Source: Chitinophagales bacterium
GTDB taxonomy: Bacteria > Bacteroidota > Bacteroidia > Chitinophagales > JADIYW01
Assembly (NCBI GenBank): GCA_017984135.1
Contig: JAGNZZ010000026.1
Coordinates: 1-33,987 of the forward strand
Reading direction: 5' to 3'
DNA: 33,987 nt
The position numbers and the translations under genes were made by a program. Shown here piece by piece: positions 15,877-24,232 of the stretch (position 1 is the first letter of the stretch; every line of letters begins with the position of its first letter). A model generated the notes under the pieces. That model saw only the letters and a list, made by a program, of their open reading frames with translations. It did not search any database and had not been told where the DNA came from.

Positions 15877-16911
15877 ATGGCTAAAGTTACAATAGACGAT
15901 ATTACCATAGATGTTCCGGATGGCACTACCATTCTACATGCCGCAAGAATGATAGATGAAAAATATGGTACCAATATAGCACCACCTACTATGTGCTATT
16001 ATTCAAAACTCAATTTTACTGGCGGTTATTGCAGAACTTGTATTGTGAGTGTAACACAAGGTTCTGAAAAAGATCCACGACCAATGCCCAAACCGGTAGC
16101 CAGTTGCCGAACGAATATTATGGATGGCATGGTAGTAAAAAACACCACTTCGCCTGAATTACTAGAAGCCAGAAATGGAGTAGTAGAATTTTTGTTAATT
16201 AATCATCCTTTGGATTGTCCAGTTTGTGACCAAGCTGGAGAATGTCATTTACAAGATTTAAGCTACGAAAATGGCAAACAGGCTTCTCGATATGAATTCC
16301 CAAAAAGAGAGTTCGAAGCCGATGATTTAGGCGATAAAATTAAACTCAACATGAATCGTTGTATTTTGTGTTATCGTTGTGTAAAAGTATGCGATCAAAT
16401 AACAGATGGTAGAGTTCATGGCGTTTTAAGCAGAGGTAATCAAGCAGAAATATCAACGTACATCGAAAAAGCAATCGATAATGATTTTTCTGGTAATGTG
16501 ATTGATGTTTGTCCAGTTGGTGCATTAACCGATAGAACATTCCGATTCAAAAGTAGAGTATGGTTTACTAAACCAGTGGACGCTCATAGAGATTGTAATC
16601 ATGAAAAATGCTCAGGAAAAGTGCGATTATGGTTTAAAGGTGCAGATGTGTTGCGTGTAACTGCACGCAAAGACAGATGGGGTGAAGTAGAAGAATTTAT
16701 TTGCAACGAATGTCGTTTTGATAAAAAGAAAGCCAGCGATTGGATAATGGAAGGTCCTAGTAAAATTTCCCATCATTCCGTAATTAATCAAAACCACTAT
16801 ACCTTACAAGGCGTAAAATTAGGTGTTCAACATCAAATTAAACACTTGAATGGTACTAAAATAGATTTAGGTGAAGGAGCACTGAATCCCAATAATATTG
16901 AAAATAAATAA
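15877..16911 (+). CDS. nuoG: NADH-quinone oxidoreductase subunit G (NuoG), short form
   Basis: This 344-residue iron-sulfur subunit of the complex I peripheral arm is much shorter than the 700-900 residues of many NuoG proteins. It keeps the electron-wire part: N1b ligands C40, C52, C55 and C77; N5 ligands H110, C114, C117 and C123; N4 ligands C162, C165, C168 and C212. The molybdopterin-oxidoreductase-like C-terminal domain is missing except for its first stretch (VRLWFKGADVLRVTARKDRWGE). In that stretch C240, C245, C276 and C279 do not have the C-x2-C-x3-C-x27-C spacing of cluster N7. A short NuoG of this kind is known in Bacteroidota, so this looks like the native form rather than a truncation; the end is a clean stop with nuoH 41 nt on. 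Confidence 0.93.
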   Translation: MAKVTIDDITIDVPDGTTILHAARMIDEKYGTNIAPPTMCYYSKLNFTGGYCRTCIVSVTQGSEKDPRPMPKPVASCRTNIMDGMVVKNTTSPELLEARNGVVEFLLINHPLDCPVCDQAGECHLQDLSYENGKQASRYEFPKREFEADDLGDKIKLNMNRCILCYRCVKVCDQITDGRVHGVLSRGNQAEISTYIEKAIDNDFSGNVIDVCPVGALTDRTFRFKSRVWFTKPVDAHRDCNHEKCSGKVRLWFKGADVLRVTARKDRWGEVEEFICNECRFDKKKASDWIMEGPSKISHHSVINQNHYTLQGVKLGVQHQIKHLNGTKIDLGEGALNPNNIENK

Positions 16912-16952
16912 GCGCAAATACAAACAAAAACAAGACTAAATGTCAAGTAAAC

Positions 16953-17987
16953 ATGGAAGTATTCATTATATATAAAATAATTTTAGTAATTGTTGTATTC
17001 GCCATTTCATTAGGCGTAGCTGCCTACTCCACGTATGGTGAACGTAAAGTTGCTGCCTTCATGCAAGATAGAATTGGGCCAGATAGAGCAGGTCCGTTTG
17101 GCCTTTTACAACCATTAGCAGATGGATTGAAAATGTTTATGAAAGAAGAAATTATTCCATCCGTTTCCAATAAATTCTTATTTATTTTAGGGCCAAGTTT
17201 AGCCATGCTCACAGCGTTAATGGCGGGCGTCGTCATTCCTTGGGGTGGCGATATTAAAATTGGAGAAATGGTATTTCCATTGCAAATCACGGATATCAAT
17301 ATTGGAATTTTATATATTTTTGGAGTAGTATCATTTGGCGTTTATGGTATAATGATTGGTGGTTGGGCATCAAACAATAAATATTCGTTATTGGGCGCAC
17401 TGCGTGCATCTTCTCAAATGATTAGCTATGAAATAGCCATGGGTTTAGCTATTGTGGCATTGGTAATGACCACTGGCACATTGAGTTTAAGAGAAATCGT
17501 AACTCAACAAAGTGGGAATTGGGTCAATTTTATTTATCAACCTTTAGGCTGTTTAATATTTATAATATGCGCATTTGCAGAAACCAATCGTGCACCTTTT
17601 GATTTGCCGGAATGTGAAACTGAATTAGTTGGTGGATATCATACAGAATATTCATCCATGAAATTGGGATTTTATTTATTTGCAGAATATATCAATATGT
17701 TTATCTCTTCTGCAGTAATTATGACCTTGTATTTTGGTGGCTATAATTTACCGTTCCAAAACTATATAGCACAATATATAGACGGAAATCTATTAGCCAT
17801 TTTGCAATTTTTATGCTTCTTTACAAAAGTATTATTTGGAATTTTCTTTTTTATGTGGATTCGTTGGACAATTCCTAGATTTAGATACGACCAATTAATG
17901 AACTTAGGTTGGAAAATTTTAATACCATTAGCCATATTTAATATTCTATTTACAGGCGTATTAATGTATGCTTTAGGAAAAGTGTAA
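16953..17987 (+). CDS. nuoH: NADH-quinone oxidoreductase subunit H (NuoH)
   Basis: This 344-residue integral membrane subunit of complex I has about eight helices, links the peripheral and membrane arms and lines the quinone channel. Conserved blocks are GERKVAAFMQDRIGPDRAGP and QPLADGLKMFMKEE near the N-terminus, and AETNRAPFDLPECETELVGGYHTEYSS, whose acidic residues lie on the cytoplasmic loop next to the quinone cavity. WIRWTIPRFRYDQLM is the conserved C-terminal block. Length is normal. There are 58 nt before nuoI. Confidence 0.97.
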   Translation: MEVFIIYKIILVIVVFAISLGVAAYSTYGERKVAAFMQDRIGPDRAGPFGLLQPLADGLKMFMKEEIIPSVSNKFLFILGPSLAMLTALMAGVVIPWGGDIKIGEMVFPLQITDINIGILYIFGVVSFGVYGIMIGGWASNNKYSLLGALRASSQMISYEIAMGLAIVALVMTTGTLSLREIVTQQSGNWVNFIYQPLGCLIFIICAFAETNRAPFDLPECETELVGGYHTEYSSMKLGFYLFAEYINMFISSAVIMTLYFGGYNLPFQNYIAQYIDGNLLAILQFLCFFTKVLFGIFFFMWIRWTIPRFRYDQLMNLGWKILIPLAIFNILFTGVLMYALGKV

Positions 17988-18045
17988 GAATGTATCATTT
18001 TAATAGTTAATTATATAATTGTCAACAGTCATTAGAAAATAAAAA

Positions 18046-18663
18046 ATGCAATTAACCAATAGAAAAAAGGTAGTATCTAAAAAAGAGATGTCTTTATCAG
18101 AGAAACTGTACTTTCCTGCAATTACAGATGGCATGGTTATTACATTAAAACATCTTTTCAAAAAATCAGCTACTGTAAAATATCCTGAAATAAAACGTGA
18201 ATTATCGGCAACCTTTCGAGGGCAACATGTGTTAAAACGTGATGATGAAGGAGCTGAACGTTGTACAGCCTGTGGCTTATGTGCCGTAGCATGTCCAGCA
18301 GAAGCCATCACCATGGAAGCTGGCGAACGTAAGAAAGGAGAAGAACATTTATATAGAGAAGAAAAATATGCCACTATTTACGAGATAAATATGCTTCGAT
18401 GTATTTTCTGCGGTTTGTGTGAAGAAGCGTGCCCAAAAGAAGCCATTTTCCTTACAGATCGAATTGTTCCGGTAGATGTGAATCGGGAAGATATGGTGTA
18501 TGGAAAAGATAAATTAGTGGAAAAAATAGATCAACGTGTAGATGTATCAAAACGCCAAACCAATGAAGTATTGGAGTTTAAAAAAGATAAGAAACACTTA
18601 CACAATCAAACCTACCAAGAACGTAAAAAATTTATTGAAGCATCAAGATTTCACGATCATTGA
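18046..18663 (+). CDS. nuoI: NADH-quinone oxidoreductase subunit I (NuoI), two [4Fe-4S] clusters
   Basis: This 205-residue ferredoxin-like subunit carries clusters N6a and N6b between NuoG and NuoB. The two motifs are complete: C73-x2-C76-x2-C79-x3-C83 (CTACGLCAVACPAEAI) and C119-x2-C122-x2-C125-x3-C129 (CIFCGLCEEACPKEAI). The N-terminal amphipathic helix region (ITDGMVITLKHLFKK) and YPEIKRELSATFRGQHVL are family features. The C-terminal 40 residues are Lys/Asp/Glu/His rich and less conserved. It is followed by nuoJ after 43 nt. Confidence 0.97.
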   Translation: MQLTNRKKVVSKKEMSLSEKLYFPAITDGMVITLKHLFKKSATVKYPEIKRELSATFRGQHVLKRDDEGAERCTACGLCAVACPAEAITMEAGERKKGEEHLYREEKYATIYEINMLRCIFCGLCEEACPKEAIFLTDRIVPVDVNREDMVYGKDKLVEKIDQRVDVSKRQTNEVLEFKKDKKHLHNQTYQERKKFIEASRFHDH

Positions 18664-18706
18664 TAAGAATAATAGAAAATTCAATTATTGATAAAAAAAA
18701 AGTAAA

Positions 18707-19210
18707 ATGCTGTTATCTCAATATATATTTCTATTCTTGACTTTTGTTGCCATCTTGAGCGCGTTGATGATTGTGTTGGATAAAAATCCAGTTCATTCTG
18801 TGTTATATCTAATCATCACTTTTTTTGCCATTGCCGGACATTATTTATTACTAAATGCTCAATTCTTGGCAATAGTTCATATTATTGTTTATGCTGGCGC
18901 TATCATGGTCTTATTTTTATATGTCATCATGATGTTAAACTTAAACAAAGAAATAGAACCTCATAAAAAAAACCTTCCCAAAGTTGCAGCTGTAATTTCT
19001 GCCGGACTGTTGTTGTTGAGTTTTGTGGCTTTAGTGAAAGGTGCTGATGCCACGATGTTGCCTGCTGCTCGAAATAGCAATATTGGACTGATGGACAACT
19101 TAGGAAAAACATTGTTTAATGAATATATGTTGCCGTTCGAGCTTTCATCAATTTTGTTTTTATCGGCAATGGTTGGTGCCGTATTTTTAAGTAAAAAAGA
19201 AATTCACTAA
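18707..19210 (+). CDS. nuoJ: NADH-quinone oxidoreductase subunit J (NuoJ)
   Basis: This 167-residue membrane subunit of complex I has five predicted helices and sits with NuoA and NuoK at the start of the proton-pumping arm. The stretch DKNPVHSVLYLIITFFAIAGHYLLL and the third helix IVHIIVYAGAIMVLFLYVIMML, with its conserved Tyr-Ala-Gly pi-bulge region, identify it as ND6-type. It is intact, with nuoK starting 45 nt downstream. Confidence 0.95.
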   Translation: MLLSQYIFLFLTFVAILSALMIVLDKNPVHSVLYLIITFFAIAGHYLLLNAQFLAIVHIIVYAGAIMVLFLYVIMMLNLNKEIEPHKKNLPKVAAVISAGLLLLSFVALVKGADATMLPAARNSNIGLMDNLGKTLFNEYMLPFELSSILFLSAMVGAVFLSKKEIH

Positions 19211-19255
19211 TTCATGTACACTGTGTGCATATAACAAAAAATATACTACAATAAA

Positions 19256-19576
19256 ATGAAAGACGTTATAATAGGCATTCCCATTCAATGGTACATTTTT
19301 TTAAGTATCACGTTATTTTGTATTGGTGTTTTAGGTGTTTTATTTAGAAGAAATGCCATTATTATTTTTATGTGTGTGGAGTTAATGTTGAATGCCGCAA
19401 ACCTATTAATGGTTGCCTTTTCAAGATATTTGGGCGATACCGGTGGACAAGTATTTGTGTTTTTTGTGATGGTGGTAGCTGCAGCAGAAGTTGCCGTTGG
19501 TCTTGCCATTTTAATGATGATATTTAAAAATACGAAATCAACGGATATTGATACGTTGAACAGATTGAAATGGTAA
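19256..19576 (+). CDS. nuoK: NADH-quinone oxidoreductase subunit K (NuoK)
   Basis: This 106-residue subunit has three helices and belongs to the E-channel of complex I. Both buried glutamates are visible: one in [14 protein letters not shown] and one in [14 protein letters not shown]. Length equals the family norm. The next gene is not nuoL but an OmpA-family lipoprotein 49 nt downstream, which is unusual for this operon. Confidence 0.96.
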   Translation: MKDVIIGIPIQWYIFLSITLFCIGVLGVLFRRNAIIIFMCVELMLNAANLLMVAFSRYLGDTGGQVFVFFVMVVAAAEVAVGLAILMMIFKNTKSTDIDTLNRLKW

Positions 19577-19625
19577 ATTATAAAAACTAAAAACCATTTT
19601 TTTACAAACTTAAATAAGATTAAAT

Positions 19626-20507
19626 ATGAAAAAAATAGGATGGATATTAGTGATAGCAGTGACATTAACCTCTTGCGTAACCAAGAAAAAATTCCAAGCT
19701 ACACAATTAGAAAAAAATAATATTGAACAATCTTTACGTCAAACAACATCCGATTTAGCTGAATGTGAAAAGAAATTTGGTCAGAAACTGAATGATTATG
19801 ATGCTTTATCAAACGAACTAAATAACGCAAAATCAAAGATTGATGAATTAAACAGAGAAGTAGATTATCAAAAATCTGCGAATGGGAAATTGTTAGATCA
19901 AATGTCGGCACTGTCAGTGATTAGTAAAGAAGGTGCAGAAAGTATAAAAAAATCGTTGGAAACAATAGATAAACAACGTGGCGAAATTTCAATGTTGAAC
20001 TCTCAAATTCGTACAAAAGATTCGTTGAACATTGTTTTAGTATCTAATCTAAAACGATCTCTTACAGACGTGAACGATACCGATGTAAACGTGAAAGTAG
20101 ATAAAGGTGTTGTGTTAATTTCTTTATCAGATAATATGTTGTATAAAACTGGAAGCTCCGAAATATCATCAAAAGCAGGAACTGTATTGGAAAAAATTGC
20201 TAAAGTGATAAATGATTATAAAACGTTTGATGTGTTGATTGAAGGCAATACCGATAATGTGCCAATCGCTACTAAATGCTTGACAGATAATTGGGATTTG
20301 AGTGTGATGCGTGCTACTTCAATTGCGCGTGTATTGCAGAAAAATTACGGTGTAGATCCTTCGCGAATAATTGCAGGTGGTCGTTCTGAATTTAATCCAA
20401 AAGTATCAAATGATACAAAAGCCAATAAATCAGCAAACAGACGCACGGAGATTATTATCATGCCAAAATTGGATGAGTTTTTTAAATTGTTAGAAATTAA
20501 ACAATAA
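19626..20507 (+). CDS. OmpA-family peptidoglycan-associated lipoprotein with coiled coil
   Basis: This 293-residue protein has a lipoprotein signal ending in lipobox LTSC with acyl Cys 17. A heptad-rich, Gln/Asn/Lys/Glu coiled coil follows (about residues 25-135, with FQATQLEKNNIEQSL and ELNNAKSKIDELNREVDYQ), then a C-terminal OmpA domain (about 165-285). The peptidoglycan-binding pattern includes EGNTDNVP from E206, WDLSVMRATSIARVL, AGGRSEFNP and NKSANRRTEIII. The family anchors the outer membrane to peptidoglycan. The gene lies inside the nuo operon between nuoK and nuoL, 49 and 35 nt from its neighbours, on the same strand and without an obvious promoter, so cotranscription is likely. A role in complex I is not known; it may only share expression. 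Confidence 0.9.
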   Translation: MKKIGWILVIAVTLTSCVTKKKFQATQLEKNNIEQSLRQTTSDLAECEKKFGQKLNDYDALSNELNNAKSKIDELNREVDYQKSANGKLLDQMSALSVISKEGAESIKKSLETIDKQRGEISMLNSQIRTKDSLNIVLVSNLKRSLTDVNDTDVNVKVDKGVVLISLSDNMLYKTGSSEISSKAGTVLEKIAKVINDYKTFDVLIEGNTDNVPIATKCLTDNWDLSVMRATSIARVLQKNYGVDPSRIIAGGRSEFNPKVSNDTKANKSANRRTEIIIMPKLDEFFKLLEIKQ

Positions 20508-20542
20508 ATAGCATTTATCGCTAAAAAAATATCGACCTAAAA

Positions 20543-22444
20543 ATGGAACAATTCGTATATCTAATTCCTTTATTCCCATTAATCAGCTTTGCCATTATTG
20601 CATTGTCCGGAAAATCTTTGCCAAAAAAAATTACTACCTATTTAGCACCAAGCAGTATATTGGCTTCCTTTGTAGTAGCTTTTTTAATTTTTGTTCAATT
20701 AATTTCACAACCCAAAGCCATAGCGGTTCCTTTGTTTACGTGGATTCGTGTAGGTGATTTTTATGCTGATTTTTCCTTTTTAGTAGATGCATTATCCATT
20801 ATTTTTACTTTGGTTATTACAGGAGTTGGTTTCCTAATTCATGTCTATTCCACCGGATATATGCACGATGACAAAGATTACAACCGATACTTTTCATACT
20901 TGAATCTATTTGTATTCTTTATGCTTTTATTAGTGTTAGGCGATAATTTCTTGTTGACATTTATAGGTTGGGAAGGAGTAGGTTTATGTTCGTATTTGTT
21001 AATTGGTTTTTGGTTTAAAAACGCAAACTATGCAAGTGCCGCAAAAAAAGCATTTGTGATGAATCGTATCGGCGACTTCGGATTTTTATTAGGCACCATT
21101 TTAATTTTCGGAGTATTTGGAAGCATCAATTACCACGACGTTTTTGCACAAGTGGGCAATGTCGTAATTGATGGAAAACTAATTACATGGATAACCATTT
21201 TATTATTCATCGGTGCAATAGGTAAGTCTGCACAAATTCCATTATATACCTGGTTGCCAGATGCCATGGCAGGCCCAACACCCGTTTCTGCATTAATACA
21301 TGCGGCAACTATGGTTACTGCCGGAATTTATTTGATAGCACGTTGTAGCATCCTATTTTCCATGTCAGAATTGACCATGCAAATTATTGCCATTGTAGGA
21401 ATTACAACCTCGCTTTTAGCAGCAACTATCGCCTTATTTCAAAATGACATTAAAAAAGTATTAGCATATTCAACAGTATCACAATTGGGCTTGATTTTTT
21501 GTGCATTAGGCTGTGGCGCATTCTCAGCTGGCGTATTTCATGTAGTGACACACGCATTCTTTAAAGCACTTTTATTTTTAGGAGCAGGTAGCGTAATTCA
21601 TGGAATGAGTGGCGATCAAGACATTAGAAATATGGGCGGATTAAAACGAAAAATGCCAATTACTTTTGTCACATTTTTAATAGCAACCATTGCTATTTCT
21701 GGAATCCCACCGTTTGCCGGCTTTTTCTCAAAGGATCAAATGTTGGCAGAAATATTTGTAAAAAATAAAGTTTTATTTGTTTTAGCCTTGCTGACTTCTT
21801 TAATGACTGTTTTCTACATGTTCCGTTTGTTATTCCTTACTTTTATGGGTGAATTTAGAGGAAACGATATCGTAAAAAATCATGTACATGAATCACCTAA
21901 AAGCATGACTATTCCTTTGGTAAAATTAGCAGTTTTATCTGTAATAGCTGGTTTTATAGGCTTTCCGCATGCATTAGGTCATGAAATACATATCCATCAT
22001 TGGTTAGATGATTTTTTATCTAATTCGGTTAAACCAAATAAAGTGGAAATGACATTAAATACAGAGTTGCTTTTAATGGCAATCACTTTGGTGTTGATAG
22101 CCGTTGTTGTCTTTTTTGCTAGAACATTATTTATTTCCAAAAAATCAATTCCGCAAAGCGATGAAGTCGCCATGCCGCTTTTAAAAGAAATTATCTATTA
22201 TAAATTTTATATCGACGAAATTTATGAAGCTATCTTCGTGAAGCCTTTAAATAGAATTTCCGGCTTATTGCGTGATTATGTAGAACGTTTAGGAATTGAT
22301 TCTATCGTAAATGGAATAGGAACTTCGGTGGTAAATTGGAGTCAATTGTTGCGCCTTACACAAACAGGAAACCTTGGTTTTTATGTAGGTGCAATGGTAA
22401 TTAGTATGATTGTTTTAATAGTATTCATGTTTTTAAAATTATAA
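20543..22444 (+). CDS. nuoL: NADH-quinone oxidoreductase subunit L (NuoL)
   Basis: This 633-residue antiporter-like subunit lies at the distal end of the complex I membrane arm and has a long lateral helix at its C-terminus. Conserved blocks are FIGWEGVGLCSYLLIGFWF, KSAQIPLYTWLPDAMAGPTPVSALIHAATMVTAG, ALFQNDIKKVLAYSTVSQLGL and IPPFAGFFSKDQML. The Lys and Glu residues of the proton path are in these blocks. A C-terminal extension includes LKEIIYYKFYIDEIYEAIFVKP. Length is typical. Its stop is 3 nt before a small open reading frame not found in canonical nuo operons. Confidence 0.97.
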   Translation: MEQFVYLIPLFPLISFAIIALSGKSLPKKITTYLAPSSILASFVVAFLIFVQLISQPKAIAVPLFTWIRVGDFYADFSFLVDALSIIFTLVITGVGFLIHVYSTGYMHDDKDYNRYFSYLNLFVFFMLLLVLGDNFLLTFIGWEGVGLCSYLLIGFWFKNANYASAAKKAFVMNRIGDFGFLLGTILIFGVFGSINYHDVFAQVGNVVIDGKLITWITILLFIGAIGKSAQIPLYTWLPDAMAGPTPVSALIHAATMVTAGIYLIARCSILFSMSELTMQIIAIVGITTSLLAATIALFQNDIKKVLAYSTVSQLGLIFCALGCGAFSAGVFHVVTHAFFKALLFLGAGSVIHGMSGDQDIRNMGGLKRKMPITFVTFLIATIAISGIPPFAGFFSKDQMLAEIFVKNKVLFVLALLTSLMTVFYMFRLLFLTFMGEFRGNDIVKNHVHESPKSMTIPLVKLAVLSVIAGFIGFPHALGHEIHIHHWLDDFLSNSVKPNKVEMTLNTELLLMAITLVLIAVVVFFARTLFISKKSIPQSDEVAMPLLKEIIYYKFYIDEIYEAIFVKPLNRISGLLRDYVERLGIDSIVNGIGTSVVNWSQLLRLTQTGNLGFYVGAMVISMIVLIVFMFLKL

Positions 22445-22447
22445 ATT

Positions 22448-22687
22448 ATGATGTTACTTTTTGTATTAACCATAGTAATCATAGCCATACCGACGATTCA
22501 TTTAATCAATGAAAAATCGGTGCAAAAAATCGCCTTGTTTATAGGTGCATCACACGTTGCGTTAATGGCATTAAATGGAAAAATCGATGTACAATTGTCA
22601 GATTTTATAATGCAATTGTATAATAAAACTGTTGCAATATTTGGCAGTTTATTGATGGAAAAAATTGTCTGCTTATTTGCCAATTAA
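22448..22687 (+). CDS. Small membrane protein of unknown function between nuoL and nuoM
   Basis: This 79-residue frame starts 3 nt after the nuoL stop, at tandem ATG codons, and ends 27 nt before nuoM. The protein has two clear hydrophobic segments, MLLFVLTIVIIAIPTIHLI at about residues 2-20 and KIALFIGASHVALMAL at about 27-42. They are separated by a charged NEKSVQ turn, and a shorter hydrophobic patch (VAIFGSLLMEKIVCLF) closes it. I recognise no family. Tight spacing on both sides argues for translation with nuoL and nuoM, since removing it would leave a 270-bp gap in an otherwise compact operon. It could be an accessory membrane subunit or an unrelated small protein. No homology evidence is available here. 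Confidence 0.55.
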   Translation: MMLLFVLTIVIIAIPTIHLINEKSVQKIALFIGASHVALMALNGKIDVQLSDFIMQLYNKTVAIFGSLLMEKIVCLFAN

Positions 22688-22714
22688 AAAAATTAAGAAA
22701 GAATCGTATAGTCC

Positions 22715-24199
22715 ATGTTAGCACTGTTAATCATCATTCTGCCACTTGTTTTTGTTTTGTTTAATTTATTTTTAAACGAGAAACAAGTAAAAAATAATAC
22801 ATTAGTAGGCACCTTGGCTACTTTATGTTTAAGTGTATATTCCATCTTTGAATTCACAAAACATCCCAAGCGTATTGACTTTGTATTTATTACTAATTGG
22901 ATACAAAAATTAGGCGCAACATTTCATGTTCAATTGGATGGCATTAATTTTATTTTAGTTTTGTTAACAACAATATTAACTGTATTCATTGTATATAGTG
23001 CATACGAAAGAGCAATAAAAAATCCGAAAGTATATTTTAGTTTAATCTTGATGATGCAAAGTGCATTATTAGGCGTGTTTTTGGCTAAAGATGCTTTGTT
23101 GTTTTATATGTTTTGGGAATTGGCGTTAATTCCTATATATTTAATTTGTTTAGTATTTGGTGATGAAGGCAGACAAAAAATAACGTTTAAATTTTTCATA
23201 TTTACTTTGTTTGGAAGTTTGTTTATGTTGTTAGCCATTATCTTTTTATGGCTACACAATCCGGAACGTACGTTTAATATTTACGATTTATATCAATCCG
23301 GTTCAGTATTGCCGGCAAAACAACAAGTACTTGTATTTATTGCTTTTTATCTAGCTTTTGCTATTAAAATTCCAATTTTCCCATTGCATACATGGCAAGC
23401 AGATACCTATGTAAATGCGCCGACACAAGGTACCATGTTGCTGTCGGGAATTATGTTGAAAATGGGCACTTTTGCATTGATTGTTTGGCTAATACCAATG
23501 GTACCTTTAGGCTGGAAGTTGGCATCCAAATACGTTATCATTTTAAGCATTATTAGTGTGGTATATGGTTCTATGTTGGCATTGGCACAACACAATTTTA
23601 AACGCATGTTGGCATATTCTTCATTAGGACATGTTGGGTTAATTGCTGCGGGAATTTTTACATTTAATTTACAAGGGATTCAAGGTGCATTGTATCAAAT
23701 GTTGTCACACGGCATTAATGTAGTGGCTTTGTTCTTTATCTGTGATATAATTTTAAATAGAATGCAAACCGATACAATGCAAAAACTAGGAGGCATCAGG
23801 CAGGTTTCTAAAACATTTGGAGCATTGTTTTTAATTGTCACCTTTGCCAGTATCGCATTGCCATTAACGAACGGTTTTGTAGGCGAATTTTTATTGCTGC
23901 ATAGTATTTTTCAATACAATACAATAGCAGCCGTTTTCGGTTGTACCACTGTGATTTTAAGTGCATTGTATATGTTGCGTGCGTATCAAAATATAATGCA
24001 TGGAGAAACCAACGAAATAACAGAAAAATTTGGCATACTCACAATGCATGAAAAAATATTACTAATAGCATTAGCTGTTTTAATAATTGTATTAGGAGTT
24101 TTTCCAAATGTGATTTTACAAGTGTCAGAAGAGCCTGTAAAACATTTAATAGAACAAGTAAGAAATGCCTCGTCAGTACTTACTTATTCCAAATTTTAA
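22715..24199 (+). CDS. nuoM: NADH-quinone oxidoreductase subunit M (NuoM)
   Basis: This 494-residue antiporter-like proton-pumping subunit of complex I shows FYMFWELALIPIYLI, with the conserved Glu of TM5, FAIKIPIFPLHTWQADTYVNAPTQGTMLLSGIMLKMG, with the channel Lys and the discontinuous helix region, and HNFKRMLAYSSLGHVGLI. It also has LTNGFVGEFLLL near the end. Length is normal. It ends 33 nt before the nuoN ATG and is in the same transcript. Confidence 0.97.
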   Translation: MLALLIIILPLVFVLFNLFLNEKQVKNNTLVGTLATLCLSVYSIFEFTKHPKRIDFVFITNWIQKLGATFHVQLDGINFILVLLTTILTVFIVYSAYERAIKNPKVYFSLILMMQSALLGVFLAKDALLFYMFWELALIPIYLICLVFGDEGRQKITFKFFIFTLFGSLFMLLAIIFLWLHNPERTFNIYDLYQSGSVLPAKQQVLVFIAFYLAFAIKIPIFPLHTWQADTYVNAPTQGTMLLSGIMLKMGTFALIVWLIPMVPLGWKLASKYVIILSIISVVYGSMLALAQHNFKRMLAYSSLGHVGLIAAGIFTFNLQGIQGALYQMLSHGINVVALFFICDIILNRMQTDTMQKLGGIRQVSKTFGALFLIVTFASIALPLTNGFVGEFLLLHSIFQYNTIAAVFGCTTVILSALYMLRAYQNIMHGETNEITEKFGILTMHEKILLIALAVLIIVLGVFPNVILQVSEEPVKHLIEQVRNASSVLTYSKF

Positions 24200-24232
24200 G
24201 GAGCAAAACGAAAATAAATAAAGGAATGAAGG

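Noticed and set aside
19285..19665. A 126-residue frame antisense to nuoK
   Set aside because: It is the complement of a highly conserved hydrophobic gene; its sequence has the Ile/Asn/Thr bias of antisense frames and no recognisable domain.
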